DNA of 64,000 nt from positions 434,001-498,000 of the forward strand of contig NZ_CP147913.1 in assembly GCF_037414475.1 (NCBI RefSeq), in the 5' to 3' direction. The notes beneath the pieces were generated by a model. It had not been told where the DNA came from and ran no database searches. It saw only the letters and a program-made list of their open reading frames with translations. The DNA is from Myxococcus stipitatus. GTDB taxonomy: Bacteria > Myxococcota > Myxococcia > Myxococcales > Myxococcaceae. Shown piece after piece: positions 34,101 through 41,960 of this stretch. Within the stretch, counting starts at the first letter, position 1. Each line of letters opens with the position of its first letter. The position numbers and the translations under genes were made by a program.

Positions 34101-36114
34101 TGAGGCGGTTGGAGATGTAGTGCCCCCACTCGTGCGCGATGATCTGGTTGTCGATGGTCCCGTCGCGAGACTTGTCCGCGTCCAGGCGCATCGAGCCCTT
34201 GACCACGCCATCCGGCTTCGCCAGCTCCGTCCTCCAGACATCGCCCGCCTCCTTGCGCACCATCAACGTCGGAATGGTGATGGAGTCGTTGAGGTCGTCG
34301 TCATCGCTCGCGGCCAGGGTCAGCTCCCACACCCCCGTCGCGCTGTTGGTGATGACAACGCCCTTGGCGCCCGCGCGCATCGCGTTGTAGGTCTTGAAGA
34401 TGAAGCTGCACTCACCACGCGCGATGACGGCGATCTTCCCGGCGAACACCTGCTTGCCCTCGTAGGGGTCACCACCGTCCGCGTCGGCGCAGCCGAGGTT
34501 CAGCCAGAAGGCCTTGTCCGGATCCGGGTCCGTCGGCGGGAGCGCGAAATCGCCGGACACGTCGTACGCCTCGGTCGGGCCGTACGCGGCCGTCCGCACG
34601 TCGTGCGTCCTGGGGGCATCGGCGCCCACCGACACCGCGAGCTCCGGCGGCGGGTCGAAGATGTACTGCTGCATGCGAGGACGCGCGCCGTCGGCCGGCG
34701 TGGACATGTTGGCGTTGTTGCGGCCGCCGAAGTCCTGCGCCTCCGCGCGCATGCCGTCGCCTTCGAGGCCACCGCGCCCGAAGTTGCTCATCTGGGCGTT
34801 GCCGGCGGCCTCGTCGAAGCCCGCGTCGTAGAACCAGTCGTGCAGGAAGTTCGTGACGTAGAAGATGTTGACGATGGCCGCGTCCCGCTGCTCACGGCTC
34901 GCCTCGGGGGGCTTCGTCACATCGTAGGTGTAGTTGAACGTCCGGGTGGCCGCGTTGGAGAGCGGCGCGCGGAAGTCGATGCCCTCCTGGTAGCCATCCT
35001 CACCGCCCAGGTCCGCGTACGCGTCGACGTTGTTGCCCTTCGTCTCCGTCGCGTTCGCCGGGAGCCACGGGTCCCTGCGGCTGAAGTCGAGGCTCTCCAG
35101 CGTCACCAGGTTGGGGTTGACGTTCAGCGGCGCCTGGTAGCCGTCCGGGTTGCCCGTCGGGTGCGGCGTGGGGGCGTCGCCCTGGGGACCGTCGTACGGA
35201 ACCTTCGTGGTGGGGTCCGCCCACACGTTGTAACTGAACTGCTCCGACTCGGTCAGGTCGTGCTTGAGCAGCAGCGAGCCGTCGCGGGCGTTGATGACAT
35301 AGGCCTTGTACGAGGCATCCGGCTTCTGGGCCGTCCCCGCGTTGACCTCTACGTAGTACGCCGGCACCAGCCCGTCCGGCATCGGGAAGAGGACCTTCTT
35401 GGAGCGCGGAGCCTCACCGAAGCCGTGCGTCGACATGAGCGCCCGGTCCACCTTGTACTGGCTGTAGTCACCCTTCGTGCCCGCAGGCAACAGCGCCCGG
35501 GTGTCGAGGGCGGCGCCCGTCATGTCCTGGAACGCCGTCGAGATGGCTTGCGGCGCGGAGACGCGGAAACTCGAGGCAGCGGCGCTCTTCGCGTCGTCCT
35601 GCTGGCTCGGAGGCAGGTAGCCCGCGATGGCGACCAGCTGCTGGCTGGCGTCCATCACCACCTTCACCTCGCTGCGGAAGACCTCGATGCCGTTGACCCG
35701 GCGGCCGTAGGTGGCGATCACCGCGCCGCGCGAGTTGTTCGGGATGTGGACCTGGCGCAGCTCCGCGCTGTCCACGTCCGCGTTACCCATGCGGTACAGG
35801 TCCGCCACGCCGCGCAGGTGCTCTCGCGCCGCCTGGTTCGCGCTGGCCTTCGTCACCGGACGCGAGGCCTTCGCGGCCACGCCCCCCGCGTTCAGCGCGG
35901 GCTCACGGAACACGAAGGTGGGGACGCCAAGGCGCCCCTCCACGCTGTTGATTCGCAGTCCGCGCTGGGACGCATTCGCCGCGGAGCTCGGCAGGGAACG
36001 ATCCGCCGGAGCGCGCAGGAAGGCATCAACAGCGACCTCTCTCGCTTGTGCCTGGGGAGACCACATCAGCACGGCGAGCACTGCGCTGACCGTGCCCATC
36101 CAGAGACGCTTCAT
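31111..36114 (-). CDS. M36-like (fungalysin) secreted metalloprotease with PA domain, four PKD/REJ-like repeats and MYXO-CTERM
   Basis: 1667 residues. A signal peptide (cleavage near AQAR at 25) leads to an FTP/PepSY-like propeptide. The zinc site is HEWGHYISNRL (HEWGH 661-665) with the third ligand in MGEGWGDFHALL. A protease-associated segment (GKIAVIARGECSFIFKTYNA) sits inside the catalytic region, as in some fungalysin relatives. After a CARDB-like part come four repeats of about 90 residues, each with ITYAWTQ- or FEWTQ-type cores. The end is MYXO-CTERM: Cys about 1639 (HGCSAAGG), a hydrophobic helix and RRRRR. It is expected to be processed by a myxosortase and anchored at the cell surface. 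ATG 36114 has AGAGG upstream. Confidence 0.92.
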   Translation of the reverse strand: MKRLWMGTVSAVLAVLMWSPQAQAREVAVDAFLRAPADRSLPSSAANASQRGLRINSVEGRLGVPTFVFREPALNAGGVAAKASRPVTKASANQAAREHLRGVADLYRMGNADVDSAELRQVHIPNNSRGAVIATYGRRVNGIEVFRSEVKVVMDASQQLVAIAGYLPPSQQDDAKSAAASSFRVSAPQAISTAFQDMTGAALDTRALLPAGTKGDYSQYKVDRALMSTHGFGEAPRSKKVLFPMPDGLVPAYYVEVNAGTAQKPDASYKAYVINARDGSLLLKHDLTESEQFSYNVWADPTTKVPYDGPQGDAPTPHPTGNPDGYQAPLNVNPNLVTLESLDFSRRDPWLPANATETKGNNVDAYADLGGEDGYQEGIDFRAPLSNAATRTFNYTYDVTKPPEASREQRDAAIVNIFYVTNFLHDWFYDAGFDEAAGNAQMSNFGRGGLEGDGMRAEAQDFGGRNNANMSTPADGARPRMQQYIFDPPPELAVSVGADAPRTHDVRTAAYGPTEAYDVSGDFALPPTDPDPDKAFWLNLGCADADGGDPYEGKQVFAGKIAVIARGECSFIFKTYNAMRAGAKGVVITNSATGVWELTLAASDDDDLNDSITIPTLMVRKEAGDVWRTELAKPDGVVKGSMRLDADKSRDGTIDNQIIAHEWGHYISNRLIGNASGLTNNQGRAMGEGWGDFHALLMTARDEDRARAGNEQFQGVYGMAGYTQSGGGNQGYYWGIRRVPYTTDMTKNGLTLAHIQDGTALPTNNVLASGHNGRSNAQVHSSGEVWATMLWECYVSLLNVHPFAEAQDRMKRYLVASYKATPSQPTFLEARDAMLSVVAASDPADYQRFLAAFAKRGAGFGARVPDRDSADHVGVVQSFAVSKKLEIVSITLDDSSIGCDKDGVLDAGETGLLRVTVRNLGAEALSNVEANVALKGSSPGLVALLNGGATPITLPFGSIARGATVTATVQVQLNEAPTWKPAENAPSQLAELGVAVTFANAIDPYGATKPEDRVVGRNFLTQVNFDEKMSASRVDLSNTVNTAWTSSTYGYRAVWENGASGTGYWHAGNESIEQDKQLTSPVFNVATGQNFVLAFAQRFSFEAAFSSRLGRWQYFDGGAIELSVNDGPWRNWFAYMTAAQYQPLVNAGIFNVIEPGTVGLGGQPGWIRLSTNFPAFMNYAVNFGTRFAGRQVRVRFRQVSDGGVGAYGWDVTNIQVAGVTNTPFTTRVAESYAGGGSAPACNVLPLANAGNSLELSEFIENPDGSLSLRTVTLDGSASSDPDGSPLTYAWTQVGGPPVALTGADTVRPSFTTEVAGDSLFTFQLVVKDGVDESYPKTVQILMTNVNRAPVAVARVKDGGPTTVDERSGSITLDATGSTDADREKLEFEWTQTAGPAVELDDPSSATPTFAVPDVTADTQFTFTLVASDGIDLSEESTVTITVRQVDRAPVAVAGEDRTVGSRTTVTLAGSAEDADGEAITYAWTQLDGTPVTLTGADTATPSFKAPDVTGASVVLRFSLVATAGGIASAPSVVTITVTRANRVPVVSATQSYTVHEGSGVKMIATAEDADGDEITYRWTQVAGPSVTIQGADTAEATIIAPNVTEKTVLLFRVRASDDLASSEPTEVSVAVVNLPDHGCSAAGGNASSVLMPALALLGLALRRRRRS

Positions 36115-36339
36115 GAACGACTACCTCTTTTCGGGGGAATTAGGGGGACCCCACGCCGCGGACGCCTGCTCGGTGGGGGGCGTCCAGAGGTTATTTACTA
36201 TTTTGTTATCAGCACAATAGGTCCCCCTAAACTTCCCTTGGGACCCCACCCGCAAAGCAGGCTTTCACTTCTTTCCTGACCCTGCTTTCAAAGAAAGCGG
36301 ATCTGCGGGTTCGAATTGCGAGCGGGTGTCGGATGTGCC
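36115..36339 (-). promoter_or_regulatory. Upstream region of the M36 protease with inverted repeats
   Basis: 225 bp between two minus-strand genes. An A/T-rich island (about 36188-36220) contains the imperfect palindrome CTATTTTG-N7-CACAATAG (36198-36220). Flanking it is a perfect 11-bp inverted repeat, TTAGGGGGACC (36140-36150) and GGTCCCCCTAA (36220-36230). GGGACCCCAC also occurs as a direct repeat (36145-36154 and 36240-36249). It is a plausible promoter/operator for the protease. No hexamers are assigned. Confidence 0.5.
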
Positions 36340-37080
36340 TCAGCCGAATGGAGGCCGCGCGTTGTGCGCGATGACGAGCACTTCCTCCGGTCGCGCCTCG
36401 ATGCGCGCGTAGGAGAGGAGCGCGGCGAGCCCATCCGAGTGCTTTGGATCCGCCGCCTCCAGCACCACTTCCTCGCGGTGCGGGTGGAAGAGGTCGGCCT
36501 CCCCCAGGTTCTGCTCCAGCCACCGCCGCCAGCCTGGAAGTGAGCAGCCCTTGGCGGGCTGAAGCCCCACCACCTCGTAGCCCTGGGGGGTGAAGGCCCG
36601 GTGCAGGCCCACCACGGTGGCGCCCGTGCCGAAGCCACTCAGCACCAATCGCACCGAGGGAAAGGCATCCCGCACGAAGTCGCGCAGCTCCGTGGCCCAG
36701 CCCTCCACGCAGCCTATCAACGCGCCGTTGGAGAGTTGGCGGGGCCAGCACCACCCCTGACGTTCGTAGCCCAGGGCGACCTCCCACGCCTCGGACAGGA
36801 GGTGCACGGTGCGCACCTCGCCGCCAAAGCCCTGCCCCCGCAGGTAGGCGGCGCCGGCCGTGTCGGTCAGCGCGAGCACCGGCAGCCCCCGCTCCTTTCC
36901 CAGGGCATCCAGCGCGAGCGACGACGACGAGCCCGACAGCTCCACCAACCCTCGCATCCCCTCGGGAACGGTCTCGAGGTAGCGAGAGAAGGTCAGGTAT
37001 TTGAGCCCGCCGGAGGGAAGTTCACCGCCCCACAGCACCACCGGTCCAGCGGGTGACAACCGCGACAGGGGAAAGCGCAT
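36340..37080 (-). CDS. PLP fold-type II-like protein (cysteine-synthase/ACC-deaminase superfamily), short
   Basis: 246 residues from ATG 37080 with CGGAGG upstream; the open frame continues upstream but lacks similarity. ELPSGGLKYLTFSRYL has a Lys in the position of the PLP Schiff base, ELSGSSSSLALDALGKERGL matches the substrate/Asn loop of beta-family enzymes, and VLSGFGTGATVVGLHRAFT is the glycine-rich phosphate-binding loop. Typical enzymes are 300-350 residues; here the C-terminal region is shortened, so activity is uncertain. It is divergent from the kinase gene at 37303. Confidence 0.72.
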   Translation of the reverse strand: MRFPLSRLSPAGPVVLWGGELPSGGLKYLTFSRYLETVPEGMRGLVELSGSSSSLALDALGKERGLPVLALTDTAGAAYLRGQGFGGEVRTVHLLSEAWEVALGYERQGWCWPRQLSNGALIGCVEGWATELRDFVRDAFPSVRLVLSGFGTGATVVGLHRAFTPQGYEVVGLQPAKGCSLPGWRRWLEQNLGEADLFHPHREEVVLEAADPKHSDGLAALLSYARIEARPEEVLVIAHNARPPFG

Positions 37081-37302
37081 GGGCGGACCTCCCTCCGCAA
37101 AGGCCCGTGTGGACGCCTCGGGCCCACGACGCAAGCTCGGCACCCTCAGGGTCTCCTGGCCAGTCCCCCGCCCCTCGGGCTGTCCGCTCGTGGACCGCGA
37201 GAGCGCCCGTCCGCCCGCCGGGGACACTCCTCTCGCCCCCCAGGGCAGGTGAAAAACCTCGCGGAGCCAGGGCCTGTGCCATAGTCCCCGCAGCGACTTC
37301 GC
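37081..37302. promoter_or_regulatory. Divergent region between the PLP-like gene and the histidine kinase
   Basis: 222 bp, GC-rich throughout with no A/T island. Promoters for both flanking genes should lie here, but no hexamers or inverted repeats stand out. Confidence 0.35.
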
Positions 37303-39132
37303 ATGCTGCGCCGGCTCCTTCCCACGCTCGTGGCCTTGGGTTTCGGGCTCCTCGCCCTCGGATGGGGGTTGGTGAGCCTGCAACGCATCTTCGCGCGCGA
37401 GCGCGAGGACGCCCACTCCCAGGTCCGCTCCCGCCGCGACGCCCTCGGGCACGCCGCCAGCGAGACCCTTCGCCAGGTCCTCGCCACCCAGCTCAACGAG
37501 CAGATCCCTGCCATCCACGCCGCGGTGGACAACCCGCTCGCCCCGGGTGAGCGCTACTACCTCCAGTTCCGCGGCCAACCCTTCCTGCCCCGCCACACCC
37601 GCTCAATGGCGGGCGACGACATGCCCGCACGCGCCCTCTACGAGACACTCGCGGATCACCTCCGCGGGGGCGCACCTCCCGCCCACTGGGAGTCCCGCGT
37701 GACGCGGTTGCGCGCGGCGGAGGCGGCGCTCGTCGCCAACAACCTGCCCCGCGCCGCCGCGCTGGTGGAGGAGCTGCTTCGCCACCACTCCAGGAACGCG
37801 CTCCCTCCGCATCAGGAGCTGCCCTTCCTGCTCCTGGCCGTCGAGCACCTGCAGCGAGGCCCCGCGACGCTGCCCCTCGTACGCTCCCTGCTTCGCGAAG
37901 GACTCCCGGAGGAGTTCGGCGGCATCAGCCGCGGCGCGGGACTCCAACGGGACCTGCTGCGCGAGCGCGGGAGCTTCACGCAAGCCGACTTCGACTTCCT
38001 CCTGGCGCGCATCCTCCGGTTGAGCCGCCTGCTCGGAGAGCCCACGCGCGACTTCCTGGAGCGCACGCGCGAGACGGGTGAAGGCCGGCTCTTGATGCCC
38101 GATGAGCTGACGGAGCCCACGCTGGTGGGCGAGCAGTGGTACGTCGAGCCTCGCGGAGAGAGCATCTACGGCATCTCCGTGGACAGCGCCGCGCTGCTGG
38201 CGCCCATCACCCAGGACATGGTCGCTCGCGGACTGTTCGGCGCCAACGGACACATGCGATTGGTGGGCGGGCGCGCGGTGATTCCAGCGCGCGAGCTCAA
38301 GGTCCACGTGGACTTGCCGGAGTGGGCACGCGCCGAGGCGGACATCGAGGCACGCTACGGCCTGAAGACGCTCCTGGTCGCCGCATGTGGCGCGCTGGCC
38401 GTGGCCATCTTCGCGCTGGCCGTGGTCGCGCAGCAACGCAAGTACCGCTTCCTCGAACTCAAGAGCGACTTCGTGGCCACGGTCTCCCACGAGCTGCGCA
38501 CGCCCCTGGCCTCCATCCGGCTGATGGGCGAGACCCTCGAGCGCAAGCTGGCCCATGCCCCCGAGGTGCGCGACTACCCGACGCGCATCGTCCAGGCCGC
38601 CGACGGGCTGCACTTCTTGGTGGAGAACATCCTGTCGTTCAACCGCATCGACAAGGGGCGGTGGACCCTGCGAGCCTCACACGTGCGGCTGGAGGAACTG
38701 GTCAATCCGCTGCGGGACGACCTGGCCTCGGCGACCTTCGCCCCCGTGGAGCTCACCACCGACATGGACGACGCGGAGCTGGAGGCGGACCCGTCGCTCC
38801 TGCGACTGCTCTTCTCCAACCTGGGCCGCAACGCATGTGCGTACAACGCGCGCAGCCCCGTGCGCATCTCCGTCCAGGCCCGGGTGATTGAAGGCCATGG
38901 CTGCACCGTGCTCTTCCGCGACAACGGCATGGGCATTCCCGAGCACGAGTGGGAGAACGTCTTCCTGGACTTCTACCGCCTGAGTCCTCCAGGTCAGGAC
39001 GTCCATGGCAGTGGCCTGGGTCTGTCGCTTTGCCGCAAGATCATGAAGCTCCACCATGGCGACATCCAGATTGCCTCCTCCACGTCGGAGGGGACTACGT
39101 TCGCGCTGACCTTTCACGAGCCGCGTCGATGA
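37303..39132 (+). CDS. Sensor histidine kinase
   Basis: 609 residues. TM1 is at 7-25, a periplasmic sensory region of about 330 residues follows with no named domain recognised, and TM2 is at about 357-378. The HisKA box TVSHELRTPLASI places the phospho-His at 396. HATPase motifs follow: N box LGRNACAYN, G1 DNGMGIP and G2 GSGLGLS. It autophosphorylates and passes the phosphate to the regulator encoded immediately downstream (4-bp ATGA overlap). The input signal is unknown; the large periplasmic part suggests an envelope or extracellular cue. Confidence 0.9.
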   Translation: MLRRLLPTLVALGFGLLALGWGLVSLQRIFAREREDAHSQVRSRRDALGHAASETLRQVLATQLNEQIPAIHAAVDNPLAPGERYYLQFRGQPFLPRHTRSMAGDDMPARALYETLADHLRGGAPPAHWESRVTRLRAAEAALVANNLPRAAALVEELLRHHSRNALPPHQELPFLLLAVEHLQRGPATLPLVRSLLREGLPEEFGGISRGAGLQRDLLRERGSFTQADFDFLLARILRLSRLLGEPTRDFLERTRETGEGRLLMPDELTEPTLVGEQWYVEPRGESIYGISVDSAALLAPITQDMVARGLFGANGHMRLVGGRAVIPARELKVHVDLPEWARAEADIEARYGLKTLLVAACGALAVAIFALAVVAQQRKYRFLELKSDFVATVSHELRTPLASIRLMGETLERKLAHAPEVRDYPTRIVQAADGLHFLVENILSFNRIDKGRWTLRASHVRLEELVNPLRDDLASATFAPVELTTDMDDAELEADPSLLRLLFSNLGRNACAYNARSPVRISVQARVIEGHGCTVLFRDNGMGIPEHEWENVFLDFYRLSPPGQDVHGSGLGLSLCRKIMKLHHGDIQIASSTSEGTTFALTFHEPRR

Positions 39133-39848
39133 ACACCCCCACTCCGCCCTCCTCCATCACCCGCCCCACCATCCTCATCGTCGAGGACGATGCACACCTG
39201 CGCGTCGGCCTCAGGGACAACCTGCTGGACGAGGGATACGAAGTCGCCGAGGCCCCCACCGCGCGCGACGCCGAGCCGCTGCTGCGTCAGCGCGAGTTCG
39301 ACCTGCTCATCCTCGATGTGATGCTCCCGGGTGAGGACGGCTACAGCTTCTGCCGGCGGCTGCGCTCCCAGGGCGTGAAGAGCCTGGTGATGATGCTCAC
39401 CGCGCGCTCGCTCGAGGACGACATCGTCCGGGGCTTCGAGGCCGGTGCACAGGACTACCTCACCAAGCCCTACCGCCTTCGTGAGCTGCTCGCGCGCGTG
39501 GGCGCGCTGGTGCGCAGGGCGGGCACGGCTCCGGCACAGGTGACGACGTTCGGGGGTTACTCGCTCGACCTGGGCCGCCGCACGGTGGCCCGGCCCGATG
39601 GCGGCATCGTCGAGTTGACCCGCACGGAGTTCGACCTGCTGGCCTATCTGCTCCGGCACCGCGAGCGCGCCCTGCCTCGAGGAGAAATCCTCGACGCGGT
39701 GTGGGGCCGCGACGTGGTGGTGGACCCGCGCACGGTGGACAACTTCGTCTCCAGCTTGAAGAAGAAGCTCGGATGGACGAGCGCCTCCGGCTTCGTCATC
39801 CACACGCTTCGCGGCGTGGGATATCGGATGGAAGTCTCGTCGGCATGA
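39129..39848 (+). CDS. OmpR/PhoB-family response regulator
   Basis: 239 residues. The receiver domain (13-127) has the acidic pair ED-D (19-21), phospho-acceptor Asp63 in LILDVMLPG and Lys in LTKPYRL. The winged-helix Trans_Reg_C domain (142-235) contains LTRTEFDLLAYLLRH and RTVDNFVSSLKKKL. It is the cognate partner of the upstream kinase, with overlapping start and stop codons, and should act as a DNA-binding transcription factor. Targets are not evident. Confidence 0.95.
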   Translation: MNTPTPPSSITRPTILIVEDDAHLRVGLRDNLLDEGYEVAEAPTARDAEPLLRQREFDLLILDVMLPGEDGYSFCRRLRSQGVKSLVMMLTARSLEDDIVRGFEAGAQDYLTKPYRLRELLARVGALVRRAGTAPAQVTTFGGYSLDLGRRTVARPDGGIVELTRTEFDLLAYLLRHRERALPRGEILDAVWGRDVVVDPRTVDNFVSSLKKKLGWTSASGFVIHTLRGVGYRMEVSSA

Positions 39849-40013
39849 CGGAATCATGACCAACAGATGGCCCGCCTCCGGCCATCGCGGACCGCCGACT
39901 TCGTAGTTTGAGTCGTGCGTGGACGGGCGCTCCAAGCCAACGGCCCACGCCGGAGATGCACCGTGTGGTGCGGTGACTCTCCGGGAGCGCCCTTCGGCAG
40001 GAGGAGGCCTTCC
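39849..40013 (+). other. Intergenic region before the TonB-like gene
   Basis: 165 bp between the response regulator and the TonB-like gene. The only clear element is the ribosome site GGAGGAGG at 40000-40007. An in-frame ATG at 39915 reads through here into the next gene but gives a non-membrane, Arg/Cys-rich N-terminus and is not used. Confidence 0.35.
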
Positions 40014-40778
40014 GTGTTCAAGTCTGTCATCGAGCGTCAGCGAGCCGGGCGTCTGGGACTGGGTTTGTGGTGGTCCGTGGCCATCCACGCGGGGTTGTTC
40101 GGCGCGGTCCTCCTCATCTCCGCCCGGCCCGACGAGGTGCCTCCGGATACGAGCCTGGACAAGACCTACGTCCTCAAGCTCGCGCCGGGTCCCCAGGTGG
40201 CCAAGGGCTACACGGCGCCGGCTCCCGCACAGCCCAAGCAGGCCGTGCAGCCCAAGACGCGCAAGGCCCGGCGCGACCTCATCCCGACGCAGATCCAGCC
40301 GCTCCCCGCGGACCCCACGCCCGCGGTTCCCGACCCGGTCGACATGCCGTCCTCTCTCCATGACCCCGTCGGAGAGCCGGGTGACGGCGAGCCGGGGGGG
40401 CATCCGGAAGGAGACCCCAACAGCAGCGTCATCGGCGTGCCGCTCGTCACCGGCCTGCCCGACGGATTCGCCAACGGCACAGGTGAGGACGTCGTCCCGT
40501 TTGGCGAAGGCATGGCGCCGCCGACGCTCCTGGGAGGCCCGCCACTCGAGTACACGGAGCTGGCCCTGCGGGCGCGCGTGGAGGGCACCTTCATCGCCAA
40601 GTGCGTCATCACCCGCGAGGGCTTCGTGCGTGACTGCCGCGTCATCAAGGGCCTGGCGCACATGAACGACGAGACCCTCAACGCCCTGCACCACCGCCGC
40701 TACACGCCGGTGAGCTACCAGGGGCGGGCCACGGGCGTCTCCTACGTCTTCACGCTCCGGTTCAAGCTGCCCCGGTAG
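40014..40778 (+). CDS. TonB-like energy transducer
   Basis: 254 residues from GTG 40014, placed after CAGGAGGAGG. A single N-terminal membrane helix (about 16-35, WWSVAIHAGLFGAVLLISA) contains the His typical of TonB anchors. A Pro-rich spacer follows (APAPAQPKQAVQPKTRKARR, DPTPAVPDP). The last 80 residues form a TonB C-terminal domain (RARVEGTFIAKCVITREGFV, then ALHHRRYTPVSYQGRATGVS). It may couple a proton-driven ExbB/D motor to an outer-membrane receptor; neither partner is nearby. Confidence 0.85.
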   Translation: MFKSVIERQRAGRLGLGLWWSVAIHAGLFGAVLLISARPDEVPPDTSLDKTYVLKLAPGPQVAKGYTAPAPAQPKQAVQPKTRKARRDLIPTQIQPLPADPTPAVPDPVDMPSSLHDPVGEPGDGEPGGHPEGDPNSSVIGVPLVTGLPDGFANGTGEDVVPFGEGMAPPTLLGGPPLEYTELALRARVEGTFIAKCVITREGFVRDCRVIKGLAHMNDETLNALHHRRYTPVSYQGRATGVSYVFTLRFKLPR

Positions 40779-40802
40779 TCCGTTGGCGGCGAGGCCTGGC
40801 CC

Positions 40803-41900
40803 TCACAGGTCATGGCCTCCCGCCGTCGGGACGGCCACCAGGACGTGCTTGAGCACGTACGTCTTGAGACGCTGGCGCACGTCGTCGTCGAGGGTGAGGA
40901 CGATTTGAGGGTGGATGCGAGTACCGACCTCGAAGAGCACCGCCTCCGTCAGCATCCCATCCTCGGTGATGGCGGCCAGCCGCTCCAGGCTGGGGTCGGA
41001 GGCGGCCTGCTCCTCCTGCTCCTTCCGGCTTCCATGAACGACGAGCGCCGAGCCCAGACACTCGACCTCTTCCAGCGTCGAGAAGCGCTCGTCGGCGGAG
41101 CCCGTCATCTCCGTGCGATGCGAAGGCTCCCCCAGCCACAGCGCCTTGCAGTTGGCGAACGCGAGCCAGGACGGGTCATGGTCCGGGTCGAACTGGACGG
41201 AGACGGACTCCCCCTCCCTGGTGGCGAAGCCACGTGGGACGATGGCGTCGTCGAGAATGGCGAGTCCCAGGTCCGCGTTGTTCCGGAACATGTCTCGGAT
41301 GATGGGGTAGCGCGGGTTGAGCACCAGGCACCAGGCCCAGGAGTCGAGGGCCTCCTTGAAGCGGCCCAGCCTCGCGAGCGCGTTGCCTTGGAAGAACCAT
41401 GAGCGGTGGTCGTTCGGGTTGATGTGAATCGCCCGGCGGTAGTGCTCCAGCGCCGAGGCCGGGTCGCCTGAGAAGAGCGCGGCGTCTCCACGGAAGTTCC
41501 AGGCGAGGTAGCAGTCCGGGCAGACACGCGTGGCCTGCTCATACAACTTGCCCGCCTCCGCGTACCGCCGCGCCTCGAAGTGCGGCTCCGCCTCAGCCAG
41601 CAGCGCGTTGACCGCCGGAGGATTCCCGGGCCAGTCGGTGACGACGCGCTCCCCCTTCTCCTCCACGACTCGGGGCGCATCGTGAGGAGCCACCCGCAGC
41701 GGCCACAGCTGCTCCGCCCATCCCCCGGGCGGTGAGTCCTTGCCCTCGACGCGGTACTGCACCGCGGAGGCCTCCATCCTCTTCACGATTTGCGCGGGAC
41801 TGAGGAAGGACGGCGGCTCCGCCGTGCGCGACAGCGTGCGGGACTGCGAAGCACAACCGACCACGAGCACGGCACACAGGACCACGAGGGGGCGATGCAC
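40803..41900 (-). CDS. TPR-repeat lipoprotein
   Basis: 365 residues from GTG 41900 (GAAAGGGC upstream); a TTG at 41921 is an alternative. The lipobox is LVVGC near residue 16. Residues 110-210 carry tetratricopeptide-like units (EAEPHFEARRYAEAGKLYEQ, AWNFRGDAALFSGDPASALE, SWFFQGNALARLGRFKEALD). The C-terminal part has no family match. It is probably an outer-membrane-anchored scaffold. It is convergent with the TonB-like gene (24 bp gap). Confidence 0.82.
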   Translation of the reverse strand: MHRPLVVLCAVLVVGCASQSRTLSRTAEPPSFLSPAQIVKRMEASAVQYRVEGKDSPPGGWAEQLWPLRVAPHDAPRVVEEKGERVVTDWPGNPPAVNALLAEAEPHFEARRYAEAGKLYEQATRVCPDCYLAWNFRGDAALFSGDPASALEHYRRAIHINPNDHRSWFFQGNALARLGRFKEALDSWAWCLVLNPRYPIIRDMFRNNADLGLAILDDAIVPRGFATREGESVSVQFDPDHDPSWLAFANCKALWLGEPSHRTEMTGSADERFSTLEEVECLGSALVVHGSRKEQEEQAASDPSLERLAAITEDGMLTEAVLFEVGTRIHPQIVLTLDDDVRQRLKTYVLKHVLVAVPTAGGHDL

Positions 41901-41960
41901 AAGAGCCCTTTCAGTGAGCAATCCCCCGGGAGTCTACGCGGCTCCCGGCGCGGACGGGCA

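Noticed and set aside
36140..36250. Insertion sequence or MITE
   Set aside because: Only 11-bp inverted repeats with no target-site duplication or transposase; reported as a repeat observation, not as a mobile element.
31204..36279. A 1691-codon open frame on the plus strand opposite the M36 protease gene
   Set aside because: It is an antisense shadow created by high GC and codon bias: the translation is Arg/His/Val-rich with no domain, while the minus-strand protein has a signal peptide, zinc motif and sorting tail.
39915..40778. Upstream ATG start for the TonB-like gene
   Set aside because: It adds 33 Arg/Cys-rich residues before the membrane helix and lies upstream of the ribosome site that serves the GTG at 40014.
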